A stretch of DNA of 64,000 bases from Aspidapion aeneum (GCA_963576565.1 OY755040.1:21311543-21375542), one strand, 5' to 3'; positions 10,255 to 22,387 are shown, numbered from the stretch's first letter. Notes: a model not told the origin generated them from the letters alone. A program made the numbers and translations.

Positions 10255-12995
10255 CAGGGCCGAAGCTAGGGCCAGGCAGGTCGGGCCCTTGCCCAGGGCG
10301 GCAACCTCAGGGGGCAGTAAATCCGCTGCAAAATCACCTAGTTTACAAAAAAAATTAACAAACGAATATTCATTTGTATACTTTAAAAAAATAATACGTG
10401 TAAGTTTAATAACATCTTTATTATTACCTACACATACTTTTAACTATAGATAACGCCCTTCAAAATACGTTTTGAAAGATTTGGGGTACTAAAATAATAT
10501 TTTTTAATCCTTCAATCCAGTATAGAACACACGGAACTTTAAACGAGGCCTACGCTCAGGCTAAAATATTTTCGCGTTGGGTTTAAATGCGCCACTTCCG
10601 TCTCTAGGTTTATAATGTACTATTCTTGTTTGACATCATATTATGATTTTGCTAAATATTTTCTGAATATTTCTAATAACTATGTAACAGGCGGCTGTGT
10701 ATGACAGTGGTACTGTCATCTCAAGTGGCCAAGGCTTAAAAGTTGCGAGCTACCAATTTATGCAACTATTTGAAAACTGATAAAATTATTAAAAGTTACT
10801 AACTATATGTTATTAAATTTACGCGATCTCGAAAGGGAATTTGACGGTTCTTGGAGAAAGTTTTATGCTATAAATGTTTTTCTCAAATGTATAAGCAATG
10901 TAGGAAAATCATACATACCTTTTCAATTTTCTTCCCGAAACTTCACATTATCACTTCTTATATTTATTAATTGAATATCAAATTTTACTACTATTAAGCT
11001 TTTGTATTCAAATATTTACACTTCTTAAACTTTTAGGCTTTATAAACCTTTTGTATATTTGTTGTAAATATATATATGTATCAACATTTTAAACATTGAT
11101 TGAATGAGTGAAACTATTCAATCAACTGTTTAATTTACTTAATATTACTGTTTAGGTTTGATATATATTGTTGATTAAAAATGCCGATTTTAGGGCAACG
11201 AATGGTTTGTATTTTGATGTTAAAAAACCATAAAACAGTTAAACACATTATTTCAAAACACGGAAAACAGTAATAATTAATAGATTTAAAATTAATAAAC
11301 TCCAAAGGAAAAAACTAAAATAATTATGAATAATGAAGATAATAGCTTATACAAAGTTAAAATAATTGATAAATTTCCCCAGTTGAAATAAAACCCCCCT
11401 TAAGAAGTGTGAACGAAAGCAAACGAACCAAGCGAAGCGCAACTTAAGAGGGTTTGCTCCCACGACTTTGGAAAGTTTCAGTCACTCTGCTCTCTAGGCG
11501 TTCTTAGCTTGCCGCTAGCTGATTGGTCTAAAATCTAAGCTTTCTTTAACGGTTTTCTTGTCCAAGACATTCTTGGCCTGCCGTTGCCGTGGTTTGAAAC
11601 TTAAGCTATCTCGCATTGGCGAGAAAGACAAAGAGACAAAATACCACCGTAATTGAAAGATGCATGGACTCAGAATATCGATAAAGTTAAAATTACACTG
11701 TGTTTTTTAAAAGTTGAAAATAGTTTAGCTAATTTGTTTCCAGTTACAAAATATGAATTATTTTGATGTTAGTGGCTCAAAGGACATATTAGCCGAATAC
11801 AACTTTTATTAAAATACAGCGAACCTGAAAATATGCCAAAAAACAAGTCGCCGGAGTTGCCATAAATTTTACTTAATCTTAACCTAGTCTTGCATATAAT
11901 TAATGGTTGTTGATGTCAAAAACAATATTTAATTAAAAATATTTAAAAACTTATAAATGGCGAAAATACCATTTATATTCAAATCCCGTTTTGTTACAAC
12001 TACTTTCCCCCTCACTCATTAACTAGCCAGGCCATTTTGGTGAAGCTTGAGTCCTAATCTTAATACATAGAGAATGCGAAAAACACTACTTTAGAAGGGG
12101 CTGTGAGATGACTTAACACACCCTATGATAAATGAAAGATCTTTAGCATTAAAAAAGACAGCAGAAAAAAAATAAAAAATTGCGGCGCAGGCGAAAATTT
12201 TACAAAAAATAATTCTTTTTTATAAAAAATCGCGCCGCGGAAATCTTTTTGTAAATATAACGATGAAAATTTCTATAAAATATGTTCTTTTTGCCAAAAT
12301 GGCGTCAGACAAGAAAATGTTTGCAATATAGAAAACAATTGCGCAACATGCAAAAATGTTGTAATTAAAAATTCTTTAATTTTTCAGAAAGCAGTCAAAT
12401 TCTGAAAATAGTAAAATTTGGTTGCCCCCTAAAGGTGGTTGCCCTAGGCGGCTGCCTCGTTGCCTCACCCGTTGGCACGCCCCTGCTGTATTTTTAACTG
12501 TTTTAGTATTTTTTTTTTAATTTCAAAGGTTTTTATTTTAACACATATTTGTGTTTACGAAAAAACTTTATTTTTCAACATTTATTTTACGTTTTTTACG
12601 ATTTTGTTGACTTTTCTTCATCTTGCAACACTCAACACAAGATTGACTTTTATTTTCGTCTATACTTTACACGTTTTTCGAGTTTCCTGCCTTAAAGCGG
12701 TCTAGAGTTTTCTGACACCAATTTTTCCTAAGTAGCTTCTTTCTGTCATTCGGTTAACAGATGCGGTATCTAGCGGGAAACTAATTTTCTCACCCCTAAT
12801 CCTTTATGCAATTTTTTTTAATTGAGGTCTATAAAATCTCCAATGAAGCCTCAATTTCGCGATATATCACATGTCCATCTTCTGTGACGAACATTCGCAC
12901 AACAATAAGTCGCCACGAACCATTTTTAATTTTTGTTCTAAGGGAGCGGCATCTTAGTTTTTTGCCCGGGGTGACAAAATTGTTAGCGCGGCCCT
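10255..12995. mobile_element. 2.7-kb hAT-like element with 8-bp target duplication
   Basis: Starts CAGGGCCGAAGC and ends GCGCGGCCCT. It is flanked by perfect 8-bp direct repeats GCCGCAAG at 10247-10254 and 12996-13003. These features fit the hAT superfamily. No transposase frame remains; the interior is AT-rich. Near 12420-12486 a second terminus-like sequence occurs (GGCGGCTGCC...GGCACGCCCCTG, inverse of a hAT-type CAGGGGCGTGCC end), so the element may be composite or contain a nested relative. The segment 12510-12620 resembles 51560-51690 in inverse orientation. Confidence 0.7.
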
Positions 12996-13377
12996 GCCGC
13001 AAGGCAGTAAAAAGGTTTAAAGGAGTGTGTAGAAGAATGCCTCGAAAACGAACGGGTTTAGGGTCTCCTTTTTTCAGGAATATTTTTTTGACAGTTTGCT
13101 TATTTACAAAGCCCAACAAATCTGTTCGAAAATGGGTTTCAACCTTCGTCACATAAATTTTACGAGGTTTTTAAAATCCTCAAAAGAAATATCTTTTTGG
13201 GATTTCGTTTGAGGAACCTACAAGCAGAACATAATAAAGTTTATAATAAGAGGTGTTAATATAAGAAAACTAAAGACTTCTCGAAAAGATTTTACATCAA
13301 ACATATTTGAAGTACATACGGCGCAGCGCCACCCACAATACTACGGGGTCATAATCGCTCTTCTCGGGTCGTACTAG

Positions 13378-14452
13378 CAGGGGTGCGTTTGAAAATAAAA
13401 GGCGAGGGTAAGGTGATGGTAGGGTAAAGCGATATTGATGACGTCATCAAAAAGCCAAATTACCCTGGGTAAATACCGCGTTCTCAATTTCCGAACGCAT
13501 TGTGATTGTTAACACATGATTTAAATTTTTTTAAATTTGACTTAGTTTGAGAATTTTAACTTTTTTAAGAAGTATTTTTACTTTTCTAAACAGTTATAGC
13601 CTTACTGAAGTAATCGTGTGTGAAATATAACACAAAATAAAAAAAAAAACAATAACCACTTTAAGCTAAGCGTTGGTGCGCAATCGCAGGTGAATCTCGC
13701 CTCGCTCCTGACCGCGGTGAATTAGGCGCACCCCGGGTCATGACCTTTTGGATTATCGAACGCGGATGTATGACGTCATCGTTTTGACCGTGATCATTTT
13801 CGAACGATACTGGGCTAGCCCAGGTATAACCAGGGCTATCAAAATGGACGGGCCACGATCCCCCACTTTGTTGACGTCACATCCGGGGCTGATTTTTTTT
13901 TGATGGTCACGTTACGACACAGCTTATTGTCTTTAAAATATTGAAGTTGGAATGACGGTTCATGGATATTTGATTTTTTTAAAAATAAAGCCGTTTTTGC
14001 GATTGTTTTTACTTTATTCTGGCAGAACAATTTTTTTAAAATGTATAGTAAGCCCTAATTTTTCATAGCCGCTTTATTAGCTCACACAAAAATTAAGTTT
14101 AAAGCAGAAGCGAATGTGACAATCACATATGACAAAGGTACATGGCGGGTAATTTGAATTCAAAATAAGGAATGCTAAATCTTGAAGATTTTAACCTTTT
14201 AATCATATTGCTTCCTTACAAAACTTTGGTGGAATATCGGGATGGTGTCTGAGAATATTTCACTGAAATTTTGCGGAAATCTGTAGTGCCATTTTGAAAA
14301 TATCATAAAAAAACGTCTGACCTCCCATAAGACCCAATGTAAAATTCAGCCCCGGGAGAACAGCTGATTTTTTCAGGGTCGTGGCCTCTATTTTTGTGAT
14401 GGCCTTGGTATAACCTTTACCCTAGGGTGACAATTTTCAAACGCACCCCAGT
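13378..14452. mobile_element. Outer TIR element split by a MITE
   Basis: Left end AGGGGTGCGTTTGAAAATAA and right end ATTTTCAAACGCACCCCA are inverted repeats. The family-1 MITE at 13831-14406 is inserted inside; without it this element would be about 500 bp. Two copies of ATGACGTCATC (13438 and 13765 area) sit in it. No gene, and no target duplication at the outer ends. Confidence 0.6.
13831..14406 (+). mobile_element. hAT-like MITE (family 1, copy B), complete
   Basis: A 576-bp element starting CAGGGCTATCAAAATGG and ending TTTTTGTGATGGCCTT, with ~30-bp imperfect inverted ends. It is flanked by perfect 8-bp repeats GGTATAAC at 13823-13830 and 14407-14414 (boundary could shift by one base). 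It matches 28725-29295 inverted and 1-117 partly. No coding sequence. The hAT assignment rests on the 8-bp duplication and the CAGGG-type end. Confidence 0.85.
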
Positions 14453-15540
14453 ATTCCATCAGGCCGTTCAAAAGTCATAAAACCGTCGAAAAATCCCACA
14501 GCGCGCAATGCAGTACGAGGACTGTTTTAAAAAGTTTTTGGTTCGATGGAACGACCAAATAACTGGCGTAGTGATCGATTTACTTTAGGCATATTATTAT
14601 ATGCGAGAAAGTTAAATTCAAAGTCACGTGACTAAAAGAAAGGATAGGTTTCTACGTCTCCCGTAAAGATAGATCGAAGGCAACGTATGAATTCGAGAGC
14701 ACGAAATTAAAGTTGCACACAGAAAGGATTAATTACATAGGATTATCATAATACATTTTTAATTTTAGTTCGTTAAAATGCAGACAAAATTACATTAATT
14801 TAATTTATATTAACAAACTATAAACCACTACATACTGCCTAATAAACTAAATATACCAAATTAAAACGAAACTTGCATTAGCACATATTTTTGGGCGAAA
14901 CAAGTGCAAAAATATTTATTTTTTCTAATATTACAAGTTTTATGTGAAATTTATATATCTATTTATTACACACATTAATGAATCTTTTAAACAGTTTGTG
15001 GTGCAGTGGTGAAGTCTAATAATTAAGGTAATGTATGCAAAGAAATTTTTTATATACTACGTGTGTTCTATATAGCGCAATTAAAACGATAGTTAAAAAA
15101 AAATTAAATCGAGTTGAAATATGTTTCTTATATAGTCGTATATGGTTGTCAAATAATTATGAAAATACTGACCATGGTTTGCACTAAAAGACATGTAAAA
15201 TATCGTTTGCCTTTTTTGCCTATTAGTCCGTGGATTTAGTTACAAACGTCGTTAAAATATTTTACTTCCGGTTATCAGTTTGAAATTTTCCACCATGGGA
15301 GACACTCAATTAGAACTACTTCCCCCGTCACTCTAATATTAATAAAGACAGACAGACAGAAAAAACAAATACAAAGACAAACTTTACAACGAAATCCTTG
15401 CTTAAGGTCAAGAAATAAATACCACTTTTTGTTTGTTTTTCTATTTTAATCGTCTTAATCAGCGTGAAAAATGCTATTAGTTTGCTAATTTGACCATAGA
15501 GTAAGTACTGCCATAGGCTATCTTACTCTATGATTTGACC
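14453..15540. other. Unannotated AT-rich stretch
   Basis: No gene seen. A small inverted repeat CATAGAGTAAG...CTTACTCTATG spans 15495-15533 (11-bp arms). A short (CAGA)n tract occurs near 15348. Confidence 0.5.
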
Positions 15541-15990
15541 AATCTAGTAAATCCAATAACAAAAAAGTTAGCAATGGTTCAGACTTAATAAAACAGCCTG
15601 TATAAAGAATTAATATTTATTTTTACTTTTTAAAAAAAGCAATAGGTTTAGCTAACAAAGTTAATTTTTTTAATAATAATATGTTTTCTTTACTTAAATC
15701 ATAAGTAACCAACGGTGCAGATTTAATGAAACACTCTGTATAAAGAATTAATATTTATTTTGACTTAATAACAAAAAGAAATAGGCTTAGGTAATAAAGT
15801 TTTTTTTTAAATAATTTGTTTCCTTTATTAAATTCATAAGTTAGGAACGGTGCAAACCCAAAGAAACACCCTGTATCAAATAATGAAACATAATAGGAAC
15901 AAAGTTTTTTTTTAGGAATAACCAATATGTTTCCTTCACTTAAATAATAAGTTAGCCATGGTGCAGGCTTAATGAAACAGCCTGTGTATG
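15541..15990 (+). repeat. Tandem repeat, about 3.3 units of 110-150 bp
   Basis: The phrase CGGTGCAGATTTAATGAAACA...CTGTATAAAGAATTAATATTTATTT recurs with starts near 15563, 15711, 15846 and 15954. Spacings shrink (148, 135, 108 bp) through internal deletion. Each unit also contains AATATGTTTCCTT and TAAATCATAAGTTAG variants. Non-coding. Confidence 0.8.
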
Positions 15991-16525
15991 AAGATTGCTA
16001 TACTATATTTCTAAAAAATACTCACTATAAAATAATAAAGCTGTTTCTAATCTATAAACAAAATAAAATTTTAATTAAATCCATCTCGATTATAAAAGGG
16101 ACACAATGTGCGACGATGAGCCAAAGTTCCTGCGCGCTTTCACAAATAGTTTAAATATTTGGCGTGAGAATTTAATAAGGCAAACTAAGGTAGATTTTTT
16201 TCTGTTCTCCACGTGAATTTTTTTGGTTTTGGTTTTTTATGGAGGGAAATAAGAAGGGGTTTTAAAATAAATTATTTTTCCTTAAATCAGAGCTTCCTTG
16301 TCCTACTTTTGGGAGGCCGAAATCGATGTTAATCCTAACCTGTGTTATACAGTTTATTCAAATGTTTACTAGTGTATCCTAACCGGGAGTGTTTGGATAG
16401 GTTATGATACGTTGTCGATCAATTGACCAAGGTTTGTTTAAAACCGATTTCAGCCTCTCAAAAGGAGGACAGGGAGCTACAATTTAAAAACTTGTTTTAC
16501 AGGTACTTCGTTTTTGAAAATAGTA
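15991..16525. other. Unannotated stretch
   Basis: No gene or repeat recognised. The phrase CTTGTCCTACTTTTGGGAGGC near 16290 is weakly mirrored near 16460. Confidence 0.4.
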
Positions 16526-17118
16526 TAGTACCGTAAAACGAGGTTACTTTGCGCCCCCTGGTCCTACTATGCTCCATTGCGAAAAAAAGTTCTTAGATAT
16601 CCCACATTAAAAATCTACGCATGCACCACGACGCCACCACGCGTGAATTATCCGTGGGGAATTTGACTTTTCAAAGACGCGGTAGCCGCTGTTTTCCGTT
16701 TAGTCGTCTCGAGTTAATACCAGAGTGAAGTGCAGCTTGAAATTCCTTTAAATTTGACCTCGAAAAATTTGGTGTATATTGCAGTTATCGATTTTTATGC
16801 AATAAAAACTTAAAAAACCAATATTTTTAAATTTTTTATTCACAATTCTGAATGTTTGGGGAAAATCAAACTAAATATTGGGTGTAGTGTGCGCCAACAT
16901 ATAAAACCCCAATGTTTTCTTTCATATTTTATAAAGTGGGGCAAAGTAACCTCGGAGACTATAGGAAACTTTGCTCCACATTATTTTGTAATAAAAATGT
17001 CCTTTGTTAATTACCTATGCCATGTGTTTTTCATTAAAACCAAAAAAACATTTTTTATGGTATAATTTTTCGAATTAACTCCAAAAGTGGAGCAAAGTAA
17101 GCTGGTTTAACGGTACTA
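16526..17118. mobile_element. TIR MITE ending TAGTACCGTAAAAC
   Basis: Left end TAGTACCGTAAAACGAGG and right end (inverse) TAGTACCGTTAAACCAGC form inverted repeats extending to TTACTTTGC, about 28 bp. The interior repeats the motif GCAAAGTAA several times in both orientations. The 69-residue open frame at 16856-17065 lies inside and resembles nothing known. Confidence 0.7.
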
Positions 17119-17600
17119 ACATCTAGAGCAGGCAACATAGGAGGTTTTTTTGAAATCTCATTCAATCAAAAACATTAAATTTGCGACACCCTGTATTATA
17201 GTCTTTTAAATTCTGATATCAAAGCAAAATGTGCGGGTTTTATTGAAAAATCACACAGCATTTTTATTTTATTCCCGATTCTATTGAGTGGCAAAGCACG
17301 AGCCAAGATAGGAAACCTTCCTTATATGAAATGTTTTATCTTTATCCAAGAAATTTAATTTTCAAGCCACTTGGGTGAAAAGTTTTAACGCAAAAAGGCA
17401 CAGAAACAAAACAATCGTTCACCCCACGCACTTTATGATCCCCAAAGGAATACATGTGGGCTTCCTTTAAAACTTTTTATTAATTTATTTATTCCGTTTC
17501 AGTACTCGTGACCTAAAGGTGTTTTTTTTAGCATCACAAACAGATAATTAAACGTAATCCAAATCGCAATAATCATGATTCAAGTCTTTTTGCAACGCAG
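17119..17600. other. Unannotated stretch
   Basis: Contains one isolated GCGACACCCTGTA (17183-17195), the complement of the ACAGGGTGTCC transposon terminus. Otherwise nothing seen. Confidence 0.4.
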
Positions 17601-17616
17601 TTTATAACGGGCGGCG

Positions 17617-17825
17617 GATAAAAGGTCGAAAGTACACAAGGTCGAAATACAAAAGGTCGAAAATACTAAAGTCGAAAGTATAAAAGTCGAAGGTCGAAAA
17701 ACAAAAGGTCGAAAATAAAAACGGTCGAAAATACAAAAGGTCGAAAATACAAAAGGTCGAAAGTACACAAGGTCGAAAGTACAAAAGGTCGAAAGTACAA
17801 AAGGTCGAAAGTTCAAAAGGATGAA
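17617..17825 (+). repeat. Minisatellite, left arm of foldback
   Basis: About 13 units of AAAAGGTCGAAAATAC with single-base and length variants. Confidence 0.9.
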
Positions 17826-18127
17826 AGTATGAAAATAAAAGATTGAAACCTAACCAAGTCGAATTGCCCTGCCCAGCCGAGGTAGTCCAGAGTTCGAGGA
17901 TAGTTCATAGTTAACCCGGTTAGGTTACTAACCCAACCTGACCAAGTTAGGTTTGTTTACAAAAAAAAACTACCCTGATCTAATCAGGAAAGTTTTTTTT
18001 TTTGATATACTAACCTAACCGGGTCTGGTTGGGACAGTAACCTAACCTATCCTCGGCCCCGGGTCCACCTCGACTGGACCGGTCAATTCGTCTTGATACA
18101 GTAAATTGGTATTTTTTGTATTTTGTA

Positions 18128-18266
18128 TTGTCGATCTTTTTTCGACCCTTTGTACTTTCGACCTTTTGTATTTTCGACCTTTTCTATTTTCGACCTTTTG
18201 TATTGCCGACCTTTTGTTTTTCGACCTTTTGTATTTTCGACCTTTTGTACTTTCGACCTTTTATCC
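18128..18266 (-). repeat. Minisatellite, right arm of foldback
   Basis: About 9 units of the same repeat read as TTTTCGACCTTTTGTA on the plus strand, in inverse orientation to 17617-17825. Confidence 0.9.
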
Positions 18267-18529
18267 ACCGCCTTTTATAACAGAAGCCGCAGAAGGTGGC
18301 GCGTTTCTTAATTTATGTAGAAATATACAGGGTGATTAATCCTAGATCTTGCATAGGAGAAAGCTATAATTTAAAAGTCGTAGGCGCACATTCGATCAGT
18401 TTGGAGCTATTCTAGAAGATGTCGCTGGAAGTATTATTTCTTTTACACTATCGATTTTTTTAAAATTTTTAATATTTAAAATATTTTCTTTTATTGTAAA
18501 CGTCATTTTAGAAATAAAAGCTAACTACG

Positions 18530-19280
18530 TATAACTAGTTCACCAAAATGAACTAGTTCACTGAACTAGTTCGTTTCAACTATTAACGGAATGGCTATCC
18601 TGTCAGTGTTGCCGACGTCGTAGTAGGCTAGCAGTTCCTTAATTTTCCGTAATTAAATCAAAATTTCAAATAGTTCAGTTTATAGTAGCTTGAGCGTGTC
18701 ACTAAATGAAACGAAACAGATGATTCGACGAATCTACTGAACGAACGCCGGATTTCACTTATTAGTTCAACTTAACAGTTCAATTCTATCAGTTCGTTCG
18801 TTCCTCGTAGAAAGCACCGCCGTATCGTTCAGTATTTCACGAACAGAAACACAGATAGCCGCGATCCTAATGCACAACAGTGGCGTATAGAGAAAAAAGT
18901 TTCGGGGTGGGCCCGAGGCGTTTTTTTGGGGGGGGGGGGGGCGATACCTCATGAGGCTGTACTTTATGTTATTTTATGTTTGTATTCATGAAATATGTGG
19001 AAAATATCCTAAAAAATCTTAGCTTCGGGGGGGGGGGGGGGGGGGGGTTCGGTTCGGTTCGGTCGGTTCGGATCGGGGGGGGGGGGCAGTCCCCCCCTCG
19101 TATATACGCCACTGATGCACAATATAATGTACAGTATAATTTAAGCCTCGCAAGTATTGTGTGTTGCTTCTTTCTAGTTCGTTTTGAAGTAGTTCATTTT
19201 AGAAACGTAAACTAGTTCGTTTTCCTTGTTAAATGAACTAGTTTATTTTTCCAGTTTGTTCAGGAACTACTCATCTCTAT
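18530..19280. mobile_element. Element rich in GAACTAGTTC palindromes, split by a hAT MITE
   Basis: GAACTAGTTC or AACTAGTTCA recurs at 18533-18580 (three times) and again, inverted, at 19200-19250. The ends AACTAGTTCACC and GTTCAGGAACTACTC suggest an old inverted-repeat element. The MITE at 18878-19114 is inserted in it. Boundaries are approximate. Confidence 0.45.
18878..19114 (+). mobile_element. hAT-like MITE with perfect 8-bp target duplication
   Basis: A 237-bp element starting CAGTGGCGTATAGAG and ending CGTATATACGCCACTG, so the ends are inverted repeats. It is flanked by ATGCACAA at 18870-18877 and 19115-19122. Inside are three long G-runs and a (GGTTC)n tract like that at 8680. No coding capacity; the glycine-rich frame over the G-runs is an artefact. 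Confidence 0.9.
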
Positions 19281-20761
19281 AGTGAAGTTTTAAATATTCA
19301 TTTTTTAGTTCCAGCTTGCCTATTGTGACAATTTTGTGTGATACAATTTTGTTTACGGCTATTTTCCAAACGTTCAGCGCCCAAAAGTCTGAGCCCAAAC
19401 GGTTAATGTCCAACCAGTAGGTCCTAAACGATCGGCCGTGAGCGTCTTCTTTAAAATTATACCTACGCAGTACTTGGTATATAATGCAGTGCCGCGTGGT
19501 TGTCACCGCCCATGAAAATTTTAAATACAGATATACGTCTTTAAGCTTATAGCTTTAAAGTACATCGTTCGACAAAGAATTTATCTGGCTATAAGATGCA
19601 TTTTATTCTTTATTCGTTTTGGCACCAGATGCTTTCGTTACGCCAAAAATCCGCCGAAAACAAAAAAAATATAAGATACTATAAGTGCTGCTCTTCGTCG
19701 TGTTAATATAGCCATGTAGCTGTGTCATACATCAATGGATTGGACATTTTACTTGCTCATATGAGTTGTCTATAAATCTCTGTTTTATATTACAAAAACA
19801 TGGATTCTTCCTAAAGTCACAAGTTGAAGCTGTCCCGGACAGCTACAAATTTAAACTGGAAAGCTAACTTATATATTTTTGTTGTAGGCAGTTTTTGAGG
19901 AAAATTTGTTTATATAAAAAAATTACTTTAGTTTTAAAAAACTACCCGTAATTCGACATCCCGTAGAGGTTTAAGGTAGAATTTTTGGCACGATATATAT
20001 AAGCAATACACAAATCAAAGCTGTTATTCTGTACTTTTGAAAGCGCTTACTAAATTTCATTAGCATTTATTTCTCAAAAGTGTTTTGTGCAAAAAAAAAT
20101 TAAAAATTTTCCAAAATGCAAAAAAATAGTGGATTTAAAAAACCGAAGTAAAAATAACTCAAGTTTTGATTTTGTGAAAAAAAGCCACACCCCTTACCCA
20201 CTTGAAGGGGGTGCACAGTGGTTCTGCACAATTTGCCAGATCTTTAGATCATAGAAATTCGTATTATACGTCTTTTTCTGACAATTTTGACATATCACAC
20301 AATATTGGATCACAAAAAGACAAGCGATAAATCATTTCATCAAAGGAAATAAAAAATACTTAATCGATAAAATTCATTTTCATACGCAGTCGGGCTGTGC
20401 ACTGGGCATTATTTTTAATACAATTAGGAGTAAAAAACTGGAAGCATATCAACCAACTGCACGGTTTCCCGGTACGCGGTTTGCGGCTTGTGTGATCTTA
20501 CCCCGCACAACATCCTCGCCAAAACAGAACTGCTAGTGTTTGTAAGTTTGTCCATAACCGGTCTTGAAATTTCAAATGCAAACTTTAGAGTTAGAGATGA
20601 CCAACACTTCTAGAAAATCACCAGAAATATGATCTTGTTAGTTAAAAGCTTCAGCAAATAAAGTTTTGGAATGACATGTACTTATCTATAAGAACTGGGC
20701 GTAACATACACCAGAACCAAGAAGTTTATAAACAAAGAATGTAAAGTCGAAGACTCCTGTG
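19281..20761. other. Unannotated AT-rich stretch
   Basis: No gene supported. The 79-residue minus frame at 19267-19506 is not recognised. The block at 19960-20180 (GGTAGAATTTTTGGCACGAT and TTTCTCAAAAGTGTTTTGTGC) has the look of old transposon sequence but no second copy was found here. Confidence 0.4.
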
Positions 20762-21037
20762 TGGCTATTGTGGATTTTGAACGATGTGACAATCTACATC
20801 ACACGCTTTGACCAATAGCAAACTCTAAACGGTCGCGTGTTGGGCGAAATGACTGGTCTCGACCAATAGCATAGTCGCCCGCTCTTCAGAAATGTATAAA
20901 GTGAAATCGGTTCTTCCGCTCCGGACCGACTGAACGTTCCGCGGTCGTAACGTGACGGCTCAGAGCTAATTTAATGCTTGCCATTGGCTAAAGCATGTGA
21001 TGGGAACTATCACATCGTTTAAGGCCCAGAATCGCTA
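20762..21037 (-). mobile_element. TIR MITE (family 2, copy 2)
   Basis: Inverse-orientation copy of 1387-1707, about 276 bp, sharing GCCATTGGCTAAAGCATGTG and CGATGTGA at both ends. The ~45-bp size difference comes from the middle. Confidence 0.7.
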
Positions 21038-21398
21038 CACTGGTGCGTGGACGCACACAAAAGCGAGTTTTTAGAAGAACTTGATGCAATATTCTTACGA
21101 GGTTATTTTAGTTAAAAGAGTTTACTTGTTCAAAATAAATCGTAATAATTTACCACAGTTAAACAGTAAGAGCTTTCGTTTATTCGAGCGCGTATTAGAG
21201 CGAGCGGAGCTTTAGTGGCGGTTCGCTGATATTTGAGCAAATAGAGCTTGAAGTAATAAACGAACGGCTTTCGGAGCGTGCGGAGCTTATACGTTACATT
21301 TTATTAAATATTTCCTAATTTGGAAGAACTTTATTTAGTTGTACAATAGGCATTGCGATGTTTTCTTGCACCAAAAATTAAAAGGCCCTGCTCTGACT
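21038..21398. other. Unannotated stretch
   Basis: A short diverged duplication of GAGCG(A/T)GCGGAGCTT occurs near 21208 and 21275. No gene. Confidence 0.4.
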
Positions 21399-22090
21399 AT
21401 ATACAGGGTGTCGCATAACTTAGGAGCCATAGTGCAGGCAAGTGCAGCAGGTGATAGAGGAGGTTATTTCCGAGAAAAAAATTTATATATACACACATCT
21501 GTTTTTAAGATATAAGATTTTTAAAGTTAGATGAGTGAGGGAAAAAAGGGTTTTACAAAAAAAAAGAAAACCTGATCCAGCCAGCTGAATACTCAGCTAA
21601 TTGTGATTCAAAAATGTGGTATTCCGTTTTTTGATAAAATTACAAGTTGAGGAGATACAGGCGTTAATTTTTGCTTACTTATTCTTTTAAAAAATATCAA
21701 TAAAATTTTATTATTTTGTCTCGATAGACTTGTTTTTATTAACACAAAATTAAAAAAAAACATCGCATTTAATATGGCATTTATAAAAGTTTGTACCAAA
21801 AAAATAGTTTTTTCTAAAAAAAATTGACAGACTAATTTTTTTCAAAATAATTTTTATTTTAGTTGATTGCTCTTGTTCTGATAGAGGAGATTACCCAATT
21901 TCATGTTTTAACTGCGTTTTTTTAAAAAGTTATTATCAAAAATGTTTAAAAAATTGCCAACTTTGATGCTCTGTATCTTGAAAAATAAAAGAGTTTTGAC
22001 CCGTACATTATAAGAACTTTTTTTATCAGACATGACCTCCTCTATCACCTGTTGGCCTATGGCCCCTAAGTTAAGGGACACGCTGTATAT
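21399..22090. mobile_element. TIR element with ACAGGGTGTC ends
   Basis: Starts ATATACAGGGTGTCGCATAA and ends with the inverse of ATATACAGCGTGTCCCTTAA. Inverted homology of about 70 bp includes CAGGTGATAGAGGAGGT. The interior has no convincing frame. Length is 692 bp. Termini agree with the family at 2053, 30773 and 31858. Confidence 0.8.
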
Positions 22091-22387
22091 ATTCATGCAA
22101 AATTGTATGAAACTTTTGCGAGATGAAGAAGTTGCATAGAGAACAATAATTTTTGCACCAGAACACAAAAAACACTTTTAAAAAATACAAAAAAAATCAC
22201 AAAAATTGTGGTTATGGATCCGTTTTAACCTCGCTTTTTGTTTCAGCCCTCTTAAAATTCAGACGGCGCTGGCAAAAGTTTCAAACGCGCGGTGAAAAAG
22301 CTCGGAGAGAAAAGAGCAGCTTTTTTTGGTCGATCCATGAATAAACGAACGGCTAAAAATTCACTTGCTCAATTTGTACATATAATG

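Larger units (their letters stand above)
17601..18280. mobile_element. Foldback with minisatellite arms
   Basis: Left end TTTATAACGGGCGGCGGATA and right end (inverse) TTATAAAAGGCGGTGGATAA. Each arm is a 15-16-bp minisatellite built on AAAAGGTCGAAAATAC. The central part (17870-18080) is a second inverted repeat containing CCTAACCGGGT/AACCCGGTTAGG and CGAGGATAG/CTATCCTCGG. Short frames in several phases are translations of the repeat (RPFVFSTF type) and not genes. Confidence 0.8.

Noticed and set aside
12829..13152. 107-residue minus-strand frame (and overlapping 116-residue plus frame) as a gene
   Set aside because: It runs across the hAT element boundary at 12995, so the frame was created by the insertion. 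Neither half matches a known family.
17900..18060. Interstitial telomeric repeat (TTAGG)n
   Set aside because: Only isolated CCTAACC/GGTTAGG words within an inverted repeat, not a tandem array.
17580..18339. Repeat protein (RPFVFSTF units) in both orientations
   Set aside because: Translation of the 15-16-bp minisatellite of a foldback; present in several phases on both strands.
18976..19215. Glycine-rich protein (GGGGGGG) frame
   Set aside because: Translation of G-runs inside the hAT MITE at 18878-19114.
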